From Kocuria varians (GTDB taxonomy: Bacteria; Actinomycetota; Actinomycetes; Actinomycetales; Micrococcaceae), in assembly GCF_006539885.1 (NCBI RefSeq), contig NZ_BJNW01000006.1:1-64000 (forward strand): a stretch of DNA of 64,000 nucleotides. The letters run 5' to 3'. Both the position numbers and the translations under genes were made by a program. The notes beneath the pieces are model-generated. The model saw nothing but the letters and a program-made list of their open reading frames with translations, had not been told where the DNA came from and did no database searches. Positions 44,630 through 55,720 of the stretch are shown piece by piece. Each line of letters opens with the position of its first letter. Position 1 is the stretch's first letter.

Positions 44630-45196
44630 ATGCCGAAGACCCTGGACGACCTCGCCTGGCCCCGCCACACCGAGCGGCTGACGCTGCGGAAGCAGGAGCC
44701 CGCCGACGCGGATGCCCTGTGGGAGATCGAGGGCGACGCCGCTCAGAACCGCTGGACCACGCGCGTCTACGAGGACCGGGCTGCGTTCGACGCGGACCGC
44801 GGGGCCCGCGCGGCGTCGGACCTGGTGGCCTACTGGGACGGACGGTTCGCCGGAGTGCTGATGGTGGCCCAGAAGGACGCCTGGTCCCAGGCCGAGGTGT
44901 CCGAGCAGGCGAAGGGGCAGCTGGTGGAGCTGGGGTGGCGCGTCGCCACCTGGGCGCAGGGTCGGGGACTCGCCACGGAGCTGGCCCGGGAGGGGCTGGC
45001 CATCGCCTCCGAGATGGGCGTGCACCGGGTGGAGGCGAGCTGCTTCATCGAGAACGCGGTGTCATGGCGGGTCATGGAGAAGGTGGGCATGCGCCGGGAG
45101 TCCCACACCGTGAAGGAGTCGCTGCACCGGGACGGCACGTGGCACGACGGCCTCACCTACGCCGCGCTGACGGAGGAGCTCCGCGCCCGTTCCTGA
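44630..45196 (+). CDS. GNAT-family N-acetyltransferase (RimJ/RimL type)
   Basis: A 188-residue acetyl-CoA-dependent transferase. The sequence ERLTLRKQEPADADALWEI at the start, WRVATWAQGRGLATELARE (acetyl-CoA loop, Q/RxxGxG/A type) and SWRVMEKVGMRRES near the end match the RimJ/RimL group acting on protein or small-molecule amines. Substrate unknown. It stands alone between the racemase relic and the alcohol dehydrogenase. Confidence 0.85.
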   Translation: MPKTLDDLAWPRHTERLTLRKQEPADADALWEIEGDAAQNRWTTRVYEDRAAFDADRGARAASDLVAYWDGRFAGVLMVAQKDAWSQAEVSEQAKGQLVELGWRVATWAQGRGLATELAREGLAIASEMGVHRVEASCFIENAVSWRVMEKVGMRRESHTVKESLHRDGTWHDGLTYAALTEELRARS

Positions 45197-45321
45197 CGCC
45201 ACGCGGACCCACCCGGTGCGCCCGCTCCCGACCAGGCGCGACGCGGGCCCGTGCGATGCCACCCAGCGCCCGCACCTCCCGACATGACGCACCCCGCCGC
45301 GCAGGTCTAGAGTCACGGTCC

Positions 45322-46368
45322 ATGACCACTAACGTTGCCGCATACCAGGCCGTTGCCTCCGGAGCTCCGCTCGAGAAGGGCACCATCGAACGCCGGGACC
45401 TGCGCCCGGACGACATCCGCATCGAGATCGAGTTCGCCGGGATCTGCCACTCGGACATCCACACCGTCCGTGAGGAGTGGGGCGAGATCGAGTTCCCCAT
45501 GGTCCCGGGCCACGAGATCGTCGGCCGGGTGACCGAGGTCGGTTCCGAGGTCACCCAGTTCTCCGTGGGGGAGCGCGCCGGGGTGGGCTGCCTGGTGGAC
45601 TCGTGCCGCGAGTGCGAGTGGTGTCTGAAGGGCGAGGAGAACAACTGCCCGCACTCCGTGGGCACCTACAACGGCAAGGACCGTTTCGACGGCACCCCCA
45701 CGCAGGGCGGCTACTCCACCCAGATCGTGGTGTCCGAGGCGTTCGCGCTGCACATCCCCGAGAACCTCGACCCTGCCGCGGTGACGCCCCTGCTGTGCGC
45801 GGGCATCACCACCTACTCGCCGCTGCGCACGTGGGGCGTCACGGAGGGCTCGAAGGTCGCCGTGGTGGGCATGGGAGGTCTCGGCCACGTGGCCGTGAAG
45901 CTCGCCGCCGCCATGGGCGCGGAGGTCACCGTGATCAGCCAGACCCGGTCCAAGGAGGAGGACGGCCGCCGCTACGGCGCCTCCCACTGGATCGCCCGGG
46001 CGGAGGACCCCGAGGCGCTGAAGGAGCACAAGGGCGAGTTCGACGTCATCATCAACACCGTCTCCGCCCACATCGACGTCCAGGAGTTCATGGCCACCCT
46101 GCGCCCCCACGGCGCCATGGTGCTGCTGGGCCTGCCCACCGAGGCGCTCGAGGTGAAAGCCGGCGCGGTCATCAGCGGCCGCAAGTCCCTCACCGGTTCC
46201 AACATCGGCGGCATCCGGGAGACCCAGGAGATGCTGGACTTCTGCGCGGAGCACGGCATCACCGCGGAGATCGAGCTCATCAAGGCGGAGGACGTCAACG
46301 AGGCCTACGACCGCGTGGTCGACTCGCACGTGCGCTACCGCTTCGTGATCGACGTCGCCTCCCTCTGA
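45322..46368 (+). CDS. Zinc-dependent NAD(P) alcohol dehydrogenase (cinnamyl/YahK type)
   Basis: A 348-residue medium-chain dehydrogenase. GICHSDIHTVREEWG has the first zinc ligand, PMVPGHEIVG the second (GHE), CRECEWCLKGEENNC the four structural-zinc cysteines, and VVGMGGLGHVAVKLA the NADP(H) fold. It belongs to the CAD/YahK branch reducing aldehydes. ATG 45322. Monocistronic. Confidence 0.92.
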   Translation: MTTNVAAYQAVASGAPLEKGTIERRDLRPDDIRIEIEFAGICHSDIHTVREEWGEIEFPMVPGHEIVGRVTEVGSEVTQFSVGERAGVGCLVDSCRECEWCLKGEENNCPHSVGTYNGKDRFDGTPTQGGYSTQIVVSEAFALHIPENLDPAAVTPLLCAGITTYSPLRTWGVTEGSKVAVVGMGGLGHVAVKLAAAMGAEVTVISQTRSKEEDGRRYGASHWIARAEDPEALKEHKGEFDVIINTVSAHIDVQEFMATLRPHGAMVLLGLPTEALEVKAGAVISGRKSLTGSNIGGIRETQEMLDFCAEHGITAEIELIKAEDVNEAYDRVVDSHVRYRFVIDVASL

Positions 46369-46432
46369 GGTCGGGGTTGCACGGCCGACGACGCCGCACT
46401 CGTCATCGGTCTGCGGCCGCACCACCGCGGGC

Positions 46433-46455
46433 GGCCGGGTTCCGGAAAACCGGCC
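46433..46455. terminator. Likely bidirectional terminator
   Basis: GGCCGGGTT (46433-46441) pairs with AACCGGCC (46448-46455) around CCGGAA, with one bulged G, between the convergent alcohol dehydrogenase and small membrane protein genes. A GACGACGCCGC repeat lies at 46387. Confidence 0.5.
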
Positions 46456-46475
46456 CCGGCGCCGTCGCCTCGGCC

Positions 46476-46712
46476 CTATGGGCGTGGCCGCTCGGACGCC
46501 CCCGCCCGGTTTTTCGTTGCCAGGACCACCCCGCAGTAGACGAGGGACGCCGCGGCGGCCGAGGTCAGCAGGAGCAGCAGCACCAGTTGGGCGATCTCTC
46601 CGGGGCCTTCCGGTGAGACCCCGTTCAGCCCTGCGGTGACTCCCGCGACGACCGCCGCGACGAGGAAAGCTGTCCCGGCGGAGGTGGCGGCGATTTTTCG
46701 TGACCCTGCCAT
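46476..46712 (-). CDS. Small two-helix membrane protein, unknown
   Basis: A 78-residue protein with two hydrophobic segments (AGTAFLVAAVVAGVTAGL and IAQLVLLLLLTSAAAASLVYCGVVLA) and a basic tail. No family recognised. ATG 46712 follows AAGGG closely. A 7-bp inverted repeat (GATGTGC...GCACATC, 46733-46754) lies just upstream and may be its operator. Confidence 0.6.
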   Translation of the reverse strand: MAGSRKIAATSAGTAFLVAAVVAGVTAGLNGVSPEGPGEIAQLVLLLLLTSAAAASLVYCGVVLATKNRAGASERPRP

Positions 46713-46865
46713 CGTCCCGTCCCTTCTCACGCGATGTGCATCTTCTGGCACATCGACCGTAGGCACGGGGGAGGGCGGCGCACTACTGCCGAATGGCCAG
46801 GATGTCGGTGGCCGTTCGGCCAGGGGCTGGGCACGGTAAGCGGCGGGCAGCACCGCCGCGTGCAA

Positions 46866-47726
46866 TCACCGCCCCGCATGCCCTCCCAGCCCCAGGGGCG
46901 CGTGCCGGTTGACGTCCTTGTAGAGCAGGTACCGGAACGGCTTGGGGCCGCCGGCGTAGCAGGCCTGGGGGCAGAAGGCGCGCAGCCACATGAAGTCCCC
47001 CTCCTGCACCTCCACCCAGTCCTCGTTGAGCCGGTACACGGCCTGGCCCTCCAGGACGTAGAGCCCGTGCTCCATCACGTGGGTCTCCGCGAAGGGGATG
47101 ATCCCGCCGGGCAGGAACGTCACGATGGTCACGTGCATGTCGTGGCGCAGGTCCCTCTGGTCCACGAAGCGGGTGGTGGCCCAGCGGCCCTCGGTCCCCG
47201 GCATGGGGGTGGGCTCGATCTCCTGCTCGTTGGTCACGAAGGACTCGGGCTTCTCCACGCCGGCGACCTTCTGGTACCGCTTGCGGATCCACATGAACCG
47301 GGTGTCCTGCGTGCCGGTGTTGTGCGCGGTCCACGTCTCCCCGGGGGCGATGAACGCGTACCCGCCGGGCTCCAGGATGTGGGTGTCGCCGTCCCCGGGC
47401 TCGTCGCCGAGCGTGATCTCCAGGGAGCCCTCCATCACGAACAGCACGGCCTCCGCGTCCGGATCGTCTTCCGGCTTGTCGGAGCCGCCGCCGGGGGCGA
47501 CCTCCACGAGGTACTGCGAGAACGTCTCCGCGAAACCGGTCATGGGGCGCGCGAGCACCCACAGCCGCGTGTCCTCCCAGAACGGCAGGTACGAGGTCAC
47601 GATGTCCCGCTGCGTGCCCCGCGGGATCACCGCGTACGCCTCGCGGAACATCGCGCGGTCCGTGAGCAGGTCCGTCTGCGGCGGGTGGCCGCCGTGCGTG
47701 GCCCAGTACGTGCGGTTCTCGGTCAT
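46866..47726 (-). CDS. allE: (S)-ureidoglycine aminohydrolase
   Basis: A 286-residue bicupin of the AllE/YlbA family that hydrolyses ureidoglycine to ureidoglycolate with manganese. The protein has YAVIPRGTQRDIVTSYLPFW, a first cupin with EAVLFVMEGSLEI, and a second cupin with ETHVMEHGLYVLEGQAVYRL, where the His/Glu metal ligands are expected. ATG 47726 with AGGAGA. Third gene of the aceB-aldolase-allE operon. Confidence 0.92.
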   Translation of the reverse strand: MTENRTYWATHGGHPPQTDLLTDRAMFREAYAVIPRGTQRDIVTSYLPFWEDTRLWVLARPMTGFAETFSQYLVEVAPGGGSDKPEDDPDAEAVLFVMEGSLEITLGDEPGDGDTHILEPGGYAFIAPGETWTAHNTGTQDTRFMWIRKRYQKVAGVEKPESFVTNEQEIEPTPMPGTEGRWATTRFVDQRDLRHDMHVTIVTFLPGGIIPFAETHVMEHGLYVLEGQAVYRLNEDWVEVQEGDFMWLRAFCPQACYAGGPKPFRYLLYKDVNRHAPLGLGGHAGR

Positions 47727-47763
47727 CGGGTCTCTCCTGTGTGGAAGTTCAAATGTGAGAAAT

Positions 47764-49166
47764 TCAGGCGGATTCTTCGGACGATGACGACGACGCCGCC
47801 GCGCCCGGGTTCGCCACGGACCGCACCGTGGCGGGGTCCAGGCCTGCCGCGTGCAGCTCGTCCTCGGTGACCGCACCGCAGAGCAACCCGCGCACCACGT
47901 AGCGGGCCAGCGCCCGGGCGGTGGCGGGCTCGTCCGCCACGTCCGCGGCCTCGATGCCCGGCACGGAGCGCCCGGCGTACGCGACGAGGCGGCGGGCGGC
48001 GTCGTCGAACGCCCCGCGGTAGAAGGCGTAGTTGGTGAGGAAGCGCGTGGGCAGCTGGTGGGCGTGCAGGTCCCAGCCCTGGTAGATGCCGCGCTCCAGG
48101 CTGCGCCGCACCAGGCGCGCGTGCAGCTGCCAACTCTCACGGCGTTGGGCGGGATCGCCCACGGGCAGCCTGTTGGTGGAGCCGTCCGAGAGGTTCACGC
48201 CCGTGCCGGCCACGGCCACCTGCATCACGTTCTTGGCGTGGTCCGCGGCCGGGTGCTCCAGGGACTGGAACTGCCCCGAGATACCGAGCGAGACCGAGTA
48301 GTCGTACGTGCCGTAGTGCAGGGCCGAGACGCGCACCTCCGCCGCACCCAGCATCGCGGGGATGGGGCAGGTGCCGTCCAGGCCCAGGATCATGGGCGGG
48401 GTCTCCATCTGGATCTCGAAGCGCAGCCGCCCGGCGGGCAGGTCCAGCGCGTCCTCGAACGCGGCGCACGCCTCGACCATCACGCGCACCTGCTCCACCG
48501 CGGAGACCTTCGGCAGCGTGAGCACCAGACCGGCGGGCAGGCCGTCCTCGCTGATCCCCGCCTCCCGCAGCCCGCCCTCGCGCACCAGCGTGCTCAGGAA
48601 CAGGTCCAGGGTGCGCAGCCCGCGGGCGCGTGTGGCGGCCTCGAAGCACTTGAAGCGGATGCCCGCGAACGCCGGGGCGGGGGTGTCCCCCGAGGCGCGG
48701 TGCCGCGCGAACGTGGCCACCGTGCGGGCGGCGGCGACGGCGTCGGCGTCCTCCTCGGCGTCCGGGCGCACGCCGTAGCCGTCCTCCAGGTCCAGGCGCA
48801 GGTCCTCCACGGGCTCGGTGCGCAGCTTGCGGGCCACGCGCTCCACGAGGTCCGGCGCGGCGTCGTCGTCGATCCCGGCGAGCCGGGCGAGCTCGGGAAG
48901 CCCGCCCGCCTCCTCCGCGGCCGCGAGCGCGGCGGTACCCCACTGTGCGGGGGTGTCCTCGGTGACCAGGTCCGCCGGGACGTAGCACGTGTGCACGGGC
49001 TGCCGGGCGGGGTTCTCGCCGGGGTAGAACCGGGCGAGGTCCGCGTCCGTGGCGGCGAGCAGCAGGTCCGCGCGGCGCGCGAAGTCCGGCGGCAGCACGG
49101 GGGCGGCCCCCGCCGCACCGGAACCGGTGACGACGGGGGCCTGGTGGGCGGAGCGCTCGGCTCGGC

Positions 49167-49170
<4 letters not shown>
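47764..49170 (-). CDS. HpcH/HpaI-aldolase superfamily protein (DUF6986-like), uncharacterised
   Basis: A 468-residue protein whose middle resembles the TIM-barrel aldolase/citrate lyase beta superfamily (LRLDLEDGYGVRPDAEEDA; RFEIQMETPPMILG with the Glu and Met typical of the metal site). I believe it is the family often found beside malate synthase in actinobacterial ureide clusters. The reaction is not known. A C-C lyase or condensing step on glyoxylate is a reasonable guess. GTG 49170 overlaps the aceB stop by four bases. The Ser-rich C-terminal tail encodes a GACGACGCC repeat as Ala-Ala-Ser-Ser, and two further repeats lie in loops. Confidence 0.75.
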
Positions 49171-50774
<1,604 letters not shown>

Positions 50775-50858
50775 GGTGGCCTCCTGGTGTCGTGCGGTCA
50801 GTGGCACGGGGTCGGTGGCGCGAGGTGCGCCCGATCACCGTCTTTTGTATCCGCATTG

Positions 50859-50874
50859 TGGAAATTTAATTCCA
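50859..50874. promoter_or_regulatory. Candidate AllR operator between aceB and allR
   Basis: TGGAAATTTAATTCCA, a palindrome of the form TGGAA-N6-TTCCA, in the divergent promoter region. It is unusually A/T-rich for this genome. 13 of 16 bases match the palindrome at 56239 before uraD. Confidence 0.6.
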
Positions 50875-51054
50875 TTTACTGAATCCTAGGCATACACTGG
50901 GGTGCGTGACAAGGTCTTCGTGAGGCGTGGCTCACACGACACTACCCAGGCGGACGCGTGCTACCGGCACCGCCGCGGTCACGCCGTTTTCGAGAGGGCA
51001 TCCGGTGCGCGGGAGCGCGTCGACGTCGAGGGAGCACGTGGAGAGGGCACACGC

Positions 51055-51816
51055 ATGGCTGACGGCAAGAGCGCGGGCGGGGTGCAGTCCGTGGAGCGGG
51101 TCTTCGACCTGCTCAGCATCATCACCGCGTCCGGCGGCGAGTCCTCCCTCAGTGAGCTCGCCTCCAGGGCCCAGCTGCCCCTGCCCACCATCCACCGGCT
51201 GCTGCGCACGCTGATCCCGCTGGGATACGTGCGCCAGCTGCCCAACCGCAGCTACGCGCTCGGTCCCGGGCTGATCCGGCTCGGCAACGCGGCCGGGCTG
51301 CAGCTGGGCACGTCCGCGCAGCCCGTGCTGCAGGGGCTGGTCCGGGAGCTGGGGGAGTCCGCGAACATGGCCGTGCTGGACGGTCACATGGTCGTCTACG
51401 TGGGCCAGGCGCAGTCCTCCCAGTCCATGCGCATGTTCACGGAGGTCGGCAGGCGGGCGCACGTGCACGACACCGGCGTGGGCAAGGCCATCCTGGCAAC
51501 TCTGCCGGAGCAGCAGGTGGTGGGCATCGTCTCCTCCATGGGCATGCCCACCCCCACGGCCAAGAGCCACGGCACCGTGGAGTCCCTGCTCGCGGACCTC
51601 GAGCAGATCCGCGAGCGCGGCTACGCCGTGGACGACGAGGAGCAGGAGATCGGCGTGCGCTGCTTCTCCATGGTGGTTCCGGACGCCCCCACCCCCACGG
51701 CCATCTCCGTCTCGGGGCCCACGTCCCGCGTGGACTGGGAGTTCGGCGAGCGCGCCGTCCCGCTGCTGCGCGAGGCCGCCCTGCAGCTCTCGGTGCAGCT
51801 CAACCCCGCGGGCTGA
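51055..51816 (+). CDS. allR: IclR-family regulator, AllR type
   Basis: A 253-residue IclR protein. The winged helix has [14 protein letters not shown] and [21 protein letters not shown], and the ligand domain has [13 protein letters not shown] and [20 protein letters not shown] with the effector-pocket Cys. In E. coli and Streptomyces AllR represses allantoin genes and is released by glyoxylate or allantoin derivatives. Divergence from aceB-aldolase-allE supports the same role. ATG 51055 with GAGAGG about nine bases upstream. Its 3' end overlaps the rmlA frame on the other strand by 196 bases. Confidence 0.88.
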   Translation: MADGKSAGGVQSVERVFDLLSIITASGGESSLSELASRAQLPLPTIHRLLRTLIPLGYVRQLPNRSYALGPGLIRLGNAAGLQLGTSAQPVLQGLVRELGESANMAVLDGHMVVYVGQAQSSQSMRMFTEVGRRAHVHDTGVGKAILATLPEQQVVGIVSSMGMPTPTAKSHGTVESLLADLEQIRERGYAVDDEEQEIGVRCFSMVVPDAPTPTAISVSGPTSRVDWEFGERAVPLLREAALQLSVQLNPAG

Positions 51817-52676
51817 GCCCTCAACGGAGGCTCCCGGCGCGGTTCCGGCGTGCCGGGACGACGACGCCTCGCCGCCCGCCCTGCCCCGTCCTCCGTGAGC
51901 AGGCCCAGGCGCCACGCGACCTCCTCCGGGCTGCCGATGGAGGTGCCCTGGCGCGCCTGCACCGTGCGGATGTAGTTGGTGGCGTCCGCGAGGGAGTCGA
52001 ACGTGCCGGTGTCGAGCCACGCGGTGCCGCGGGGCAGTACGTGCACGGCGAGCTCGCCGCGGCGCATGTCCTCGCGGTTCAGGTCCGTGATCTCCAGCTC
52101 CCCGCGCGCGGACGGCGTGAGCGCGCGGGCGAACTCCACCGCGCGGTGGTCGTAGAAGTAGAGACCCGGCACGGCGTAGTGGCTGCGGGGGCGCTCCGGC
52201 TTCTCCTCGATGGACACGGCCCGCCCGGCGGCGTCGAACTCCACGACGCCGTACGCCCCCGGATCCGCGACCCGGTACCCGAAGATCGCCGCGCCGCGCA
52301 GGTCCTGGAAGCGGCGCAGCTGCGTGCCCAGCCCGGGCCCGTGGAAGATGTTGTCCCCGAGCACCAGGCACACGCTGTCGTCCCCGATGTGCTCGGCGCC
52401 CAGCATGAACGCCTGGGCGAGCCCGTTCGGGCGCTCCTGCTGCGCGTAGCTGATGCGCACACCAAAGCGCGAGCCGTCCCCGAGCAGGCGCTCGAACTGC
52501 TCGGCGTCGTGCGGGGTGGTGATCACCAGGACGTCCCGCACCCCCGCCAGCAGCAGCGTGGACAGCGGGTAGTAGATCATCGGCTTGTCGTAGACCGGCA
52601 CCAGCTGCTTGCTCACGCCCACGGTCACGGGGTGCAGGCGCGAGCCGGTGCCGCCCGCCAGGATGATGCCCTTCAT
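51621..52676 (-). CDS. rmlA: Glucose-1-phosphate thymidylyltransferase with altered C terminus
   Basis: The first 258 or so residues match RmlA, which makes dTDP-glucose. Recognisable segments are [56 protein letters not shown] and [13 protein letters not shown]. Normal enzymes are about 290 residues. Here, after [14 protein letters not shown], the family C-terminal helices (usually ending near SGYGxYL) are absent. The frame instead runs about 90 codons with antisense-like composition through the end of allR, for 351 residues. A frameshift or deletion near 51860-51890 is likely. No rmlB, rmlC or rmlD is nearby. Confidence 0.8.
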   Translation of the reverse strand: MKGIILAGGTGSRLHPVTVGVSKQLVPVYDKPMIYYPLSTLLLAGVRDVLVITTPHDAEQFERLLGDGSRFGVRISYAQQERPNGLAQAFMLGAEHIGDDSVCLVLGDNIFHGPGLGTQLRRFQDLRGAAIFGYRVADPGAYGVVEFDAAGRAVSIEEKPERPRSHYAVPGLYFYDHRAVEFARALTPSARGELEITDLNREDMRRGELAVHVLPRGTAWLDTGTFDSLADATNYIRTVQARQGTSIGSPEEVAWRLGLLTEDGAGRAARRRRPGTPEPRREPPLRAQPAGLSCTESCRAASRSSGTARSPNSQSTRDVGPETEMAVGVGASGTTMEKQRTPISCSSSSTA

Positions 52677-52711
52677 GTCCCCATTGTGGCAGGGGGACCA
52701 TGCGGATTCAC

Positions 52712-52761
52712 CGACGACGACGCCGCCCGCCCCGGAACCGGGGCGGGCGGTGTCGTCGTCG
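52712..52761. terminator. Terminator of the urate operon, 24-bp stem
   Basis: Arms 52712-52735 and 52738-52761 pair over 24 positions with one G-T wobble. The left arm contains GACGACGCCGC and the right arm a one-base variant (GGTGTCGTC). It follows the permease stop on the minus strand. Confidence 0.85.
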
Positions 52762-52772
52762 GGAGCGGACCG

Positions 52773-54347
52773 TCAGTGCTCTCCCTGGTCCTTCTTCACC
52801 TGCGGGATCTCCTGGGTCAGCGGGGCGGGGACCACCTCGCCGGCGGCGGTGATGACCGGGACCTCGTTGCCCTCCGCGTCCAGGAGCTTGCCGTCCTTGA
52901 CGGTGTCGCCCTCCTGCAGGTGGCTCTGCAGGTGCTCGAGCGCCTCGACGGGCACGTAGCGCACGGGCGCCTCCGCGAACACGGAGCCGCTGCCCTCCGG
53001 CGGGTTGCCGATGCGGATCTCGTTGGACAGGATGTTCAGCACCACGGCGGCCACGGCAGCGGAGCTGATGCCGGAGTGGAAGATGGTCTCGAACCAGCCG
53101 GGGAAGCCCGCGTAGATGGTGGGTGCCACGATGGGCAGCATGCCGATGCCGATGGACGTGGCCACGATGATCAGGTTGGGCGTGCCCGCGTACTTCACCT
53201 TGCCGAGCGTGCGGATGCCGGACGCCGCCACGGTCCCGAACAGCACGATCCCCGCGCCGCCCAGCACGGGCACGGGCACCGCGGCGACCACGCGGCCGAG
53301 CCCGGGCAGCAGGCCCAGCAGCAGCATGATCACACCGCCGGCGGTCACCACGAAGCGGCTGCGCACCCCGGTGATCGCCACGAGCCCCACGTTCTGCGCG
53401 AACGCGGACTGCGTGAAGCCGTTGAAGATCGGGGAGATGAACGAGGCGCCCATGTCCGCGCGCAGCCCGTCCGCGATCCGCCGGCGGTCCACGTCCGTGC
53501 CCACGATCTCGCCCACGGCGATGATGTCCGCGGTGGTCTCGGTGAGGATCACGAGCACCACGATCGTCATGGAGATGATTGCGGCGGGCTCGAAGGTGGG
53601 CGGGCCGAAGGCGAACGGCTGCGGGAAGGCGAACACGGCGCCGTCGCCCACCTTCGAGAAGTCCGCCATGCCCAGGAGGAACGCGAGCACCGTGCCCAGC
53701 ACGATGCCCAGCAGGATCGACAGCCGCGAGACGATCGCGCTGCGCACCTTGGACAGCAGCATGATGATCAGCAGGGTGGCACCGGCCAGGCACACGTTCT
53801 TGAAGATGGTGTGCTCGTCCCCCTTGGCCGCCACCGCGGCGCCGCCCATGGCCCACTGGGCCGAGACGGGGAACAGGGTCAGGCCGATGGTCGTGATCAC
53901 CACGCCCGTGACCACCGGCGGGAAGAAGCGGATGATGCGCGCGAAGAACGGCGCCACCAGGAACCCGATCACCGCGGACGCCATGACCGAGCCGAAGACC
54001 GCCTGGATGCCACCCCCGCCGTGGACGATGGCCGTCATGGTGGCCACGCCCGCGAAGGACGTCCCCTGCACGAGGGGCAGCTGCGAGCCGAAGAACTTGA
54101 CGCCGAAGGACTGCAGGACGGTTGCCAGACCGCCCACGAACAGGCAGCACGCGACGAGCAGCGCCTGGTCCCCGGAGGACAGCCCGGCGGCCCCCACGAT
54201 CAGCGGCGGCGCGATGATCCCGCCGTACATCGTGAGCACGTGCTGGAACCCGTAGCCGAAGCTGGGTCCCGCGCCGAGGTACTCGTCCTCGGGCCGCGTG
54301 GACCGGGAGCGCCGCGCGGGTCGGGACGCCGCGGTGGTTGACGACAT
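52773..54347 (-). CDS. Urate/xanthine permease (NCS2 family)
   Basis: A 524-residue nucleobase:cation symporter-2 of the PucJ/UacT/UapA group. FGYGFQHVLTMYGGIIAPPLIVG (in part), the signature loop near TPVFNGFTQSAFAQNVGLVAITGVRSR (in part, with the Gln-Asn of urate carriers) and VLGGAGIVLFGTVAASGIRTL are clear. It imports urate or xanthine. ATG 54347 with AAAGG. Last gene of the operon uraD-HIU hydrolase-uricase-permease. The C-terminal tail of about 60 charged residues is longer than usual. Confidence 0.9.
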   Translation of the reverse strand: MSSTTAASRPARRSRSTRPEDEYLGAGPSFGYGFQHVLTMYGGIIAPPLIVGAAGLSSGDQALLVACCLFVGGLATVLQSFGVKFFGSQLPLVQGTSFAGVATMTAIVHGGGGIQAVFGSVMASAVIGFLVAPFFARIIRFFPPVVTGVVITTIGLTLFPVSAQWAMGGAAVAAKGDEHTIFKNVCLAGATLLIIMLLSKVRSAIVSRLSILLGIVLGTVLAFLLGMADFSKVGDGAVFAFPQPFAFGPPTFEPAAIISMTIVVLVILTETTADIIAVGEIVGTDVDRRRIADGLRADMGASFISPIFNGFTQSAFAQNVGLVAITGVRSRFVVTAGGVIMLLLGLLPGLGRVVAAVPVPVLGGAGIVLFGTVAASGIRTLGKVKYAGTPNLIIVATSIGIGMLPIVAPTIYAGFPGWFETIFHSGISSAAVAAVVLNILSNEIRIGNPPEGSGSVFAEAPVRYVPVEALEHLQSHLQEGDTVKDGKLLDAEGNEVPVITAAGEVVPAPLTQEIPQVKKDQGEH

Positions 54348-54433
54348 GGGGTGCCTTTCTGGGAAGGGACGCGTGGTCCGCCCCCGCCGGTGGACGGCGG
54401 GGGCGGGAAGATCTCGTGCGGTGGGACCGCGGC

Positions 54434-55318
54434 TCAGCAGAAGCCGGCGATGCCCAGCCACGCCTGCTCGGCGTCCTGGGCGTCCTTGCGCTGGACGGTC
54501 GCCTCGATCAGGCCGAAGGGGCGGTCCGCGGCGTAGTGCGTCTCGTTCGTGTTCTCCAGGTCGCAGAAGCCCAGGTCGTACACGAAGTGGTGCTTGTTGG
54601 GGCACGAGAACTTGATCTCGTCGATCTCCGGGTGAGCCTCGATCACGGCCTTGCCCATGAGGTACAGGGTCTCCTGCAGGGCACGGGAGTAGTGGTCCGT
54701 GAACTTGTCCAGGATGATCCGCTTCACGTCCGCGTAGACGGCGTCGTAGTCCACGTCCGTGGTGTTGTAGCGCCACCGGGTGGCCACGTCCGTGGACATG
54801 ATGCGGTCGGTGGTCTCCGGCAGCGTCGTGTACTGGTCCTTGGGGTAGCCCTCGAACCCGGACTCCGTGGACTTCAGCACCGTGAGGTCCTTGAACCCCG
54901 AGATCACGGTCTGCTGCTCGCCGTCGGTCACGAGCACCGCGGTGCGGACCTCCTGCTGGTTCTGCACGAAGCAGTGGTTGCTGTCGTTGATGCGGTCCCA
55001 CGCGTGCTCGTCCGCCGCCCATCGCCCGCCGGTGACCCAGTCGAAGTCGCTCGTGAAGTGCTCCGAGAGCTTCAGCAGCAGCTCCTCCGGGGAGGTGATG
55101 CCGTACTTCTGGGCAAACGCGAAGACCGTGTTCTTCTGGGTGTCCGTGGGCACGCAGTGGCCGTTGTCACCCTGTGTGTGCACGGCCTCGAAGTCGCCGC
55201 GCAGCTGGGAGGTCACCACCAGGTCCCGGATCACGTGCCGGTCCGTGTCGCGGTGGATGCGCACCACGTGGTTCTGCGCCTTGCCGTACTGGTTCTTTCC
55301 CAGGACTACTTCGGTCAT
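54434..55318 (-). CDS. Urate oxidase (uricase)
   Basis: A 294-residue cofactor-free oxidase turning urate into 5-hydroxyisourate. NQYGKAQNHVVRIHRD at the start (catalytic Lys region), HTQGDNGHCVPTDTQKNTV (catalytic Thr), GFKDLTVLKSTESGFEGYPKD (in part) and NKHHFVYDLGF near the end are family signatures. ATG 55318 with AGGAG. Length is normal. It is 86 bases upstream of the permease. Confidence 0.96.
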   Translation of the reverse strand: MTEVVLGKNQYGKAQNHVVRIHRDTDRHVIRDLVVTSQLRGDFEAVHTQGDNGHCVPTDTQKNTVFAFAQKYGITSPEELLLKLSEHFTSDFDWVTGGRWAADEHAWDRINDSNHCFVQNQQEVRTAVLVTDGEQQTVISGFKDLTVLKSTESGFEGYPKDQYTTLPETTDRIMSTDVATRWRYNTTDVDYDAVYADVKRIILDKFTDHYSRALQETLYLMGKAVIEAHPEIDEIKFSCPNKHHFVYDLGFCDLENTNETHYAADRPFGLIEATVQRKDAQDAEQAWLGIAGFC

Positions 55319-55393
55319 CGTCTTCTGCTCCTCTGTGGGAAGTCGGGTGTCCTGCGTGCTGCGGCGGCCGTCGACGCTGTGTCGGCTCCTGGG

Positions 55394-55720
55394 TCAGCTG
55401 CCGCGGTAGGTGGAGTACGCGAACGGGCTCAGCAGCAGCGGCACGTGGTAGTGCCCCTGCTCCTGCCGCACGGTGAAGTCCACGCCGACGAACGGGTAGA
55501 ACGTCTCCAGGTCGTGGCCGGCGAAGTACGGCTCGGTCGCGAAGATGATCCGGTAGTGGCCGGACTCCAGGGTCTGTGGGCCGAGGTCGGTGACCCGGCC
55601 GTCGTCGTCGGTGGTGGCGCTCGCGAGCTCGCGACCCTCACCGGTGAGAAGAGTGACGCGGATCCCGCGCGCGGGGCAGCCGTGCACGGAGTCCAGGACG
55701 TGGGCGGAGACGAAGCTCAT
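55394..55720 (-). CDS. 5-Hydroxyisourate hydrolase (transthyretin-like)
   Basis: A 108-residue transthyretin-related enzyme, second step after uricase. VSAHVLDSVHGCPARGI has the catalytic His near residue 7, an Arg lies mid-protein, and the C terminus ends in YRGS, the conserved YRGS tetrapeptide of the enzyme class (transthyretins lack it). ATG overlaps the uraD stop by four bases. Confidence 0.96.
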   Translation of the reverse strand: MSFVSAHVLDSVHGCPARGIRVTLLTGEGRELASATTDDDGRVTDLGPQTLESGHYRIIFATEPYFAGHDLETFYPFVGVDFTVRQEQGHYHVPLLLSPFAYSTYRGS

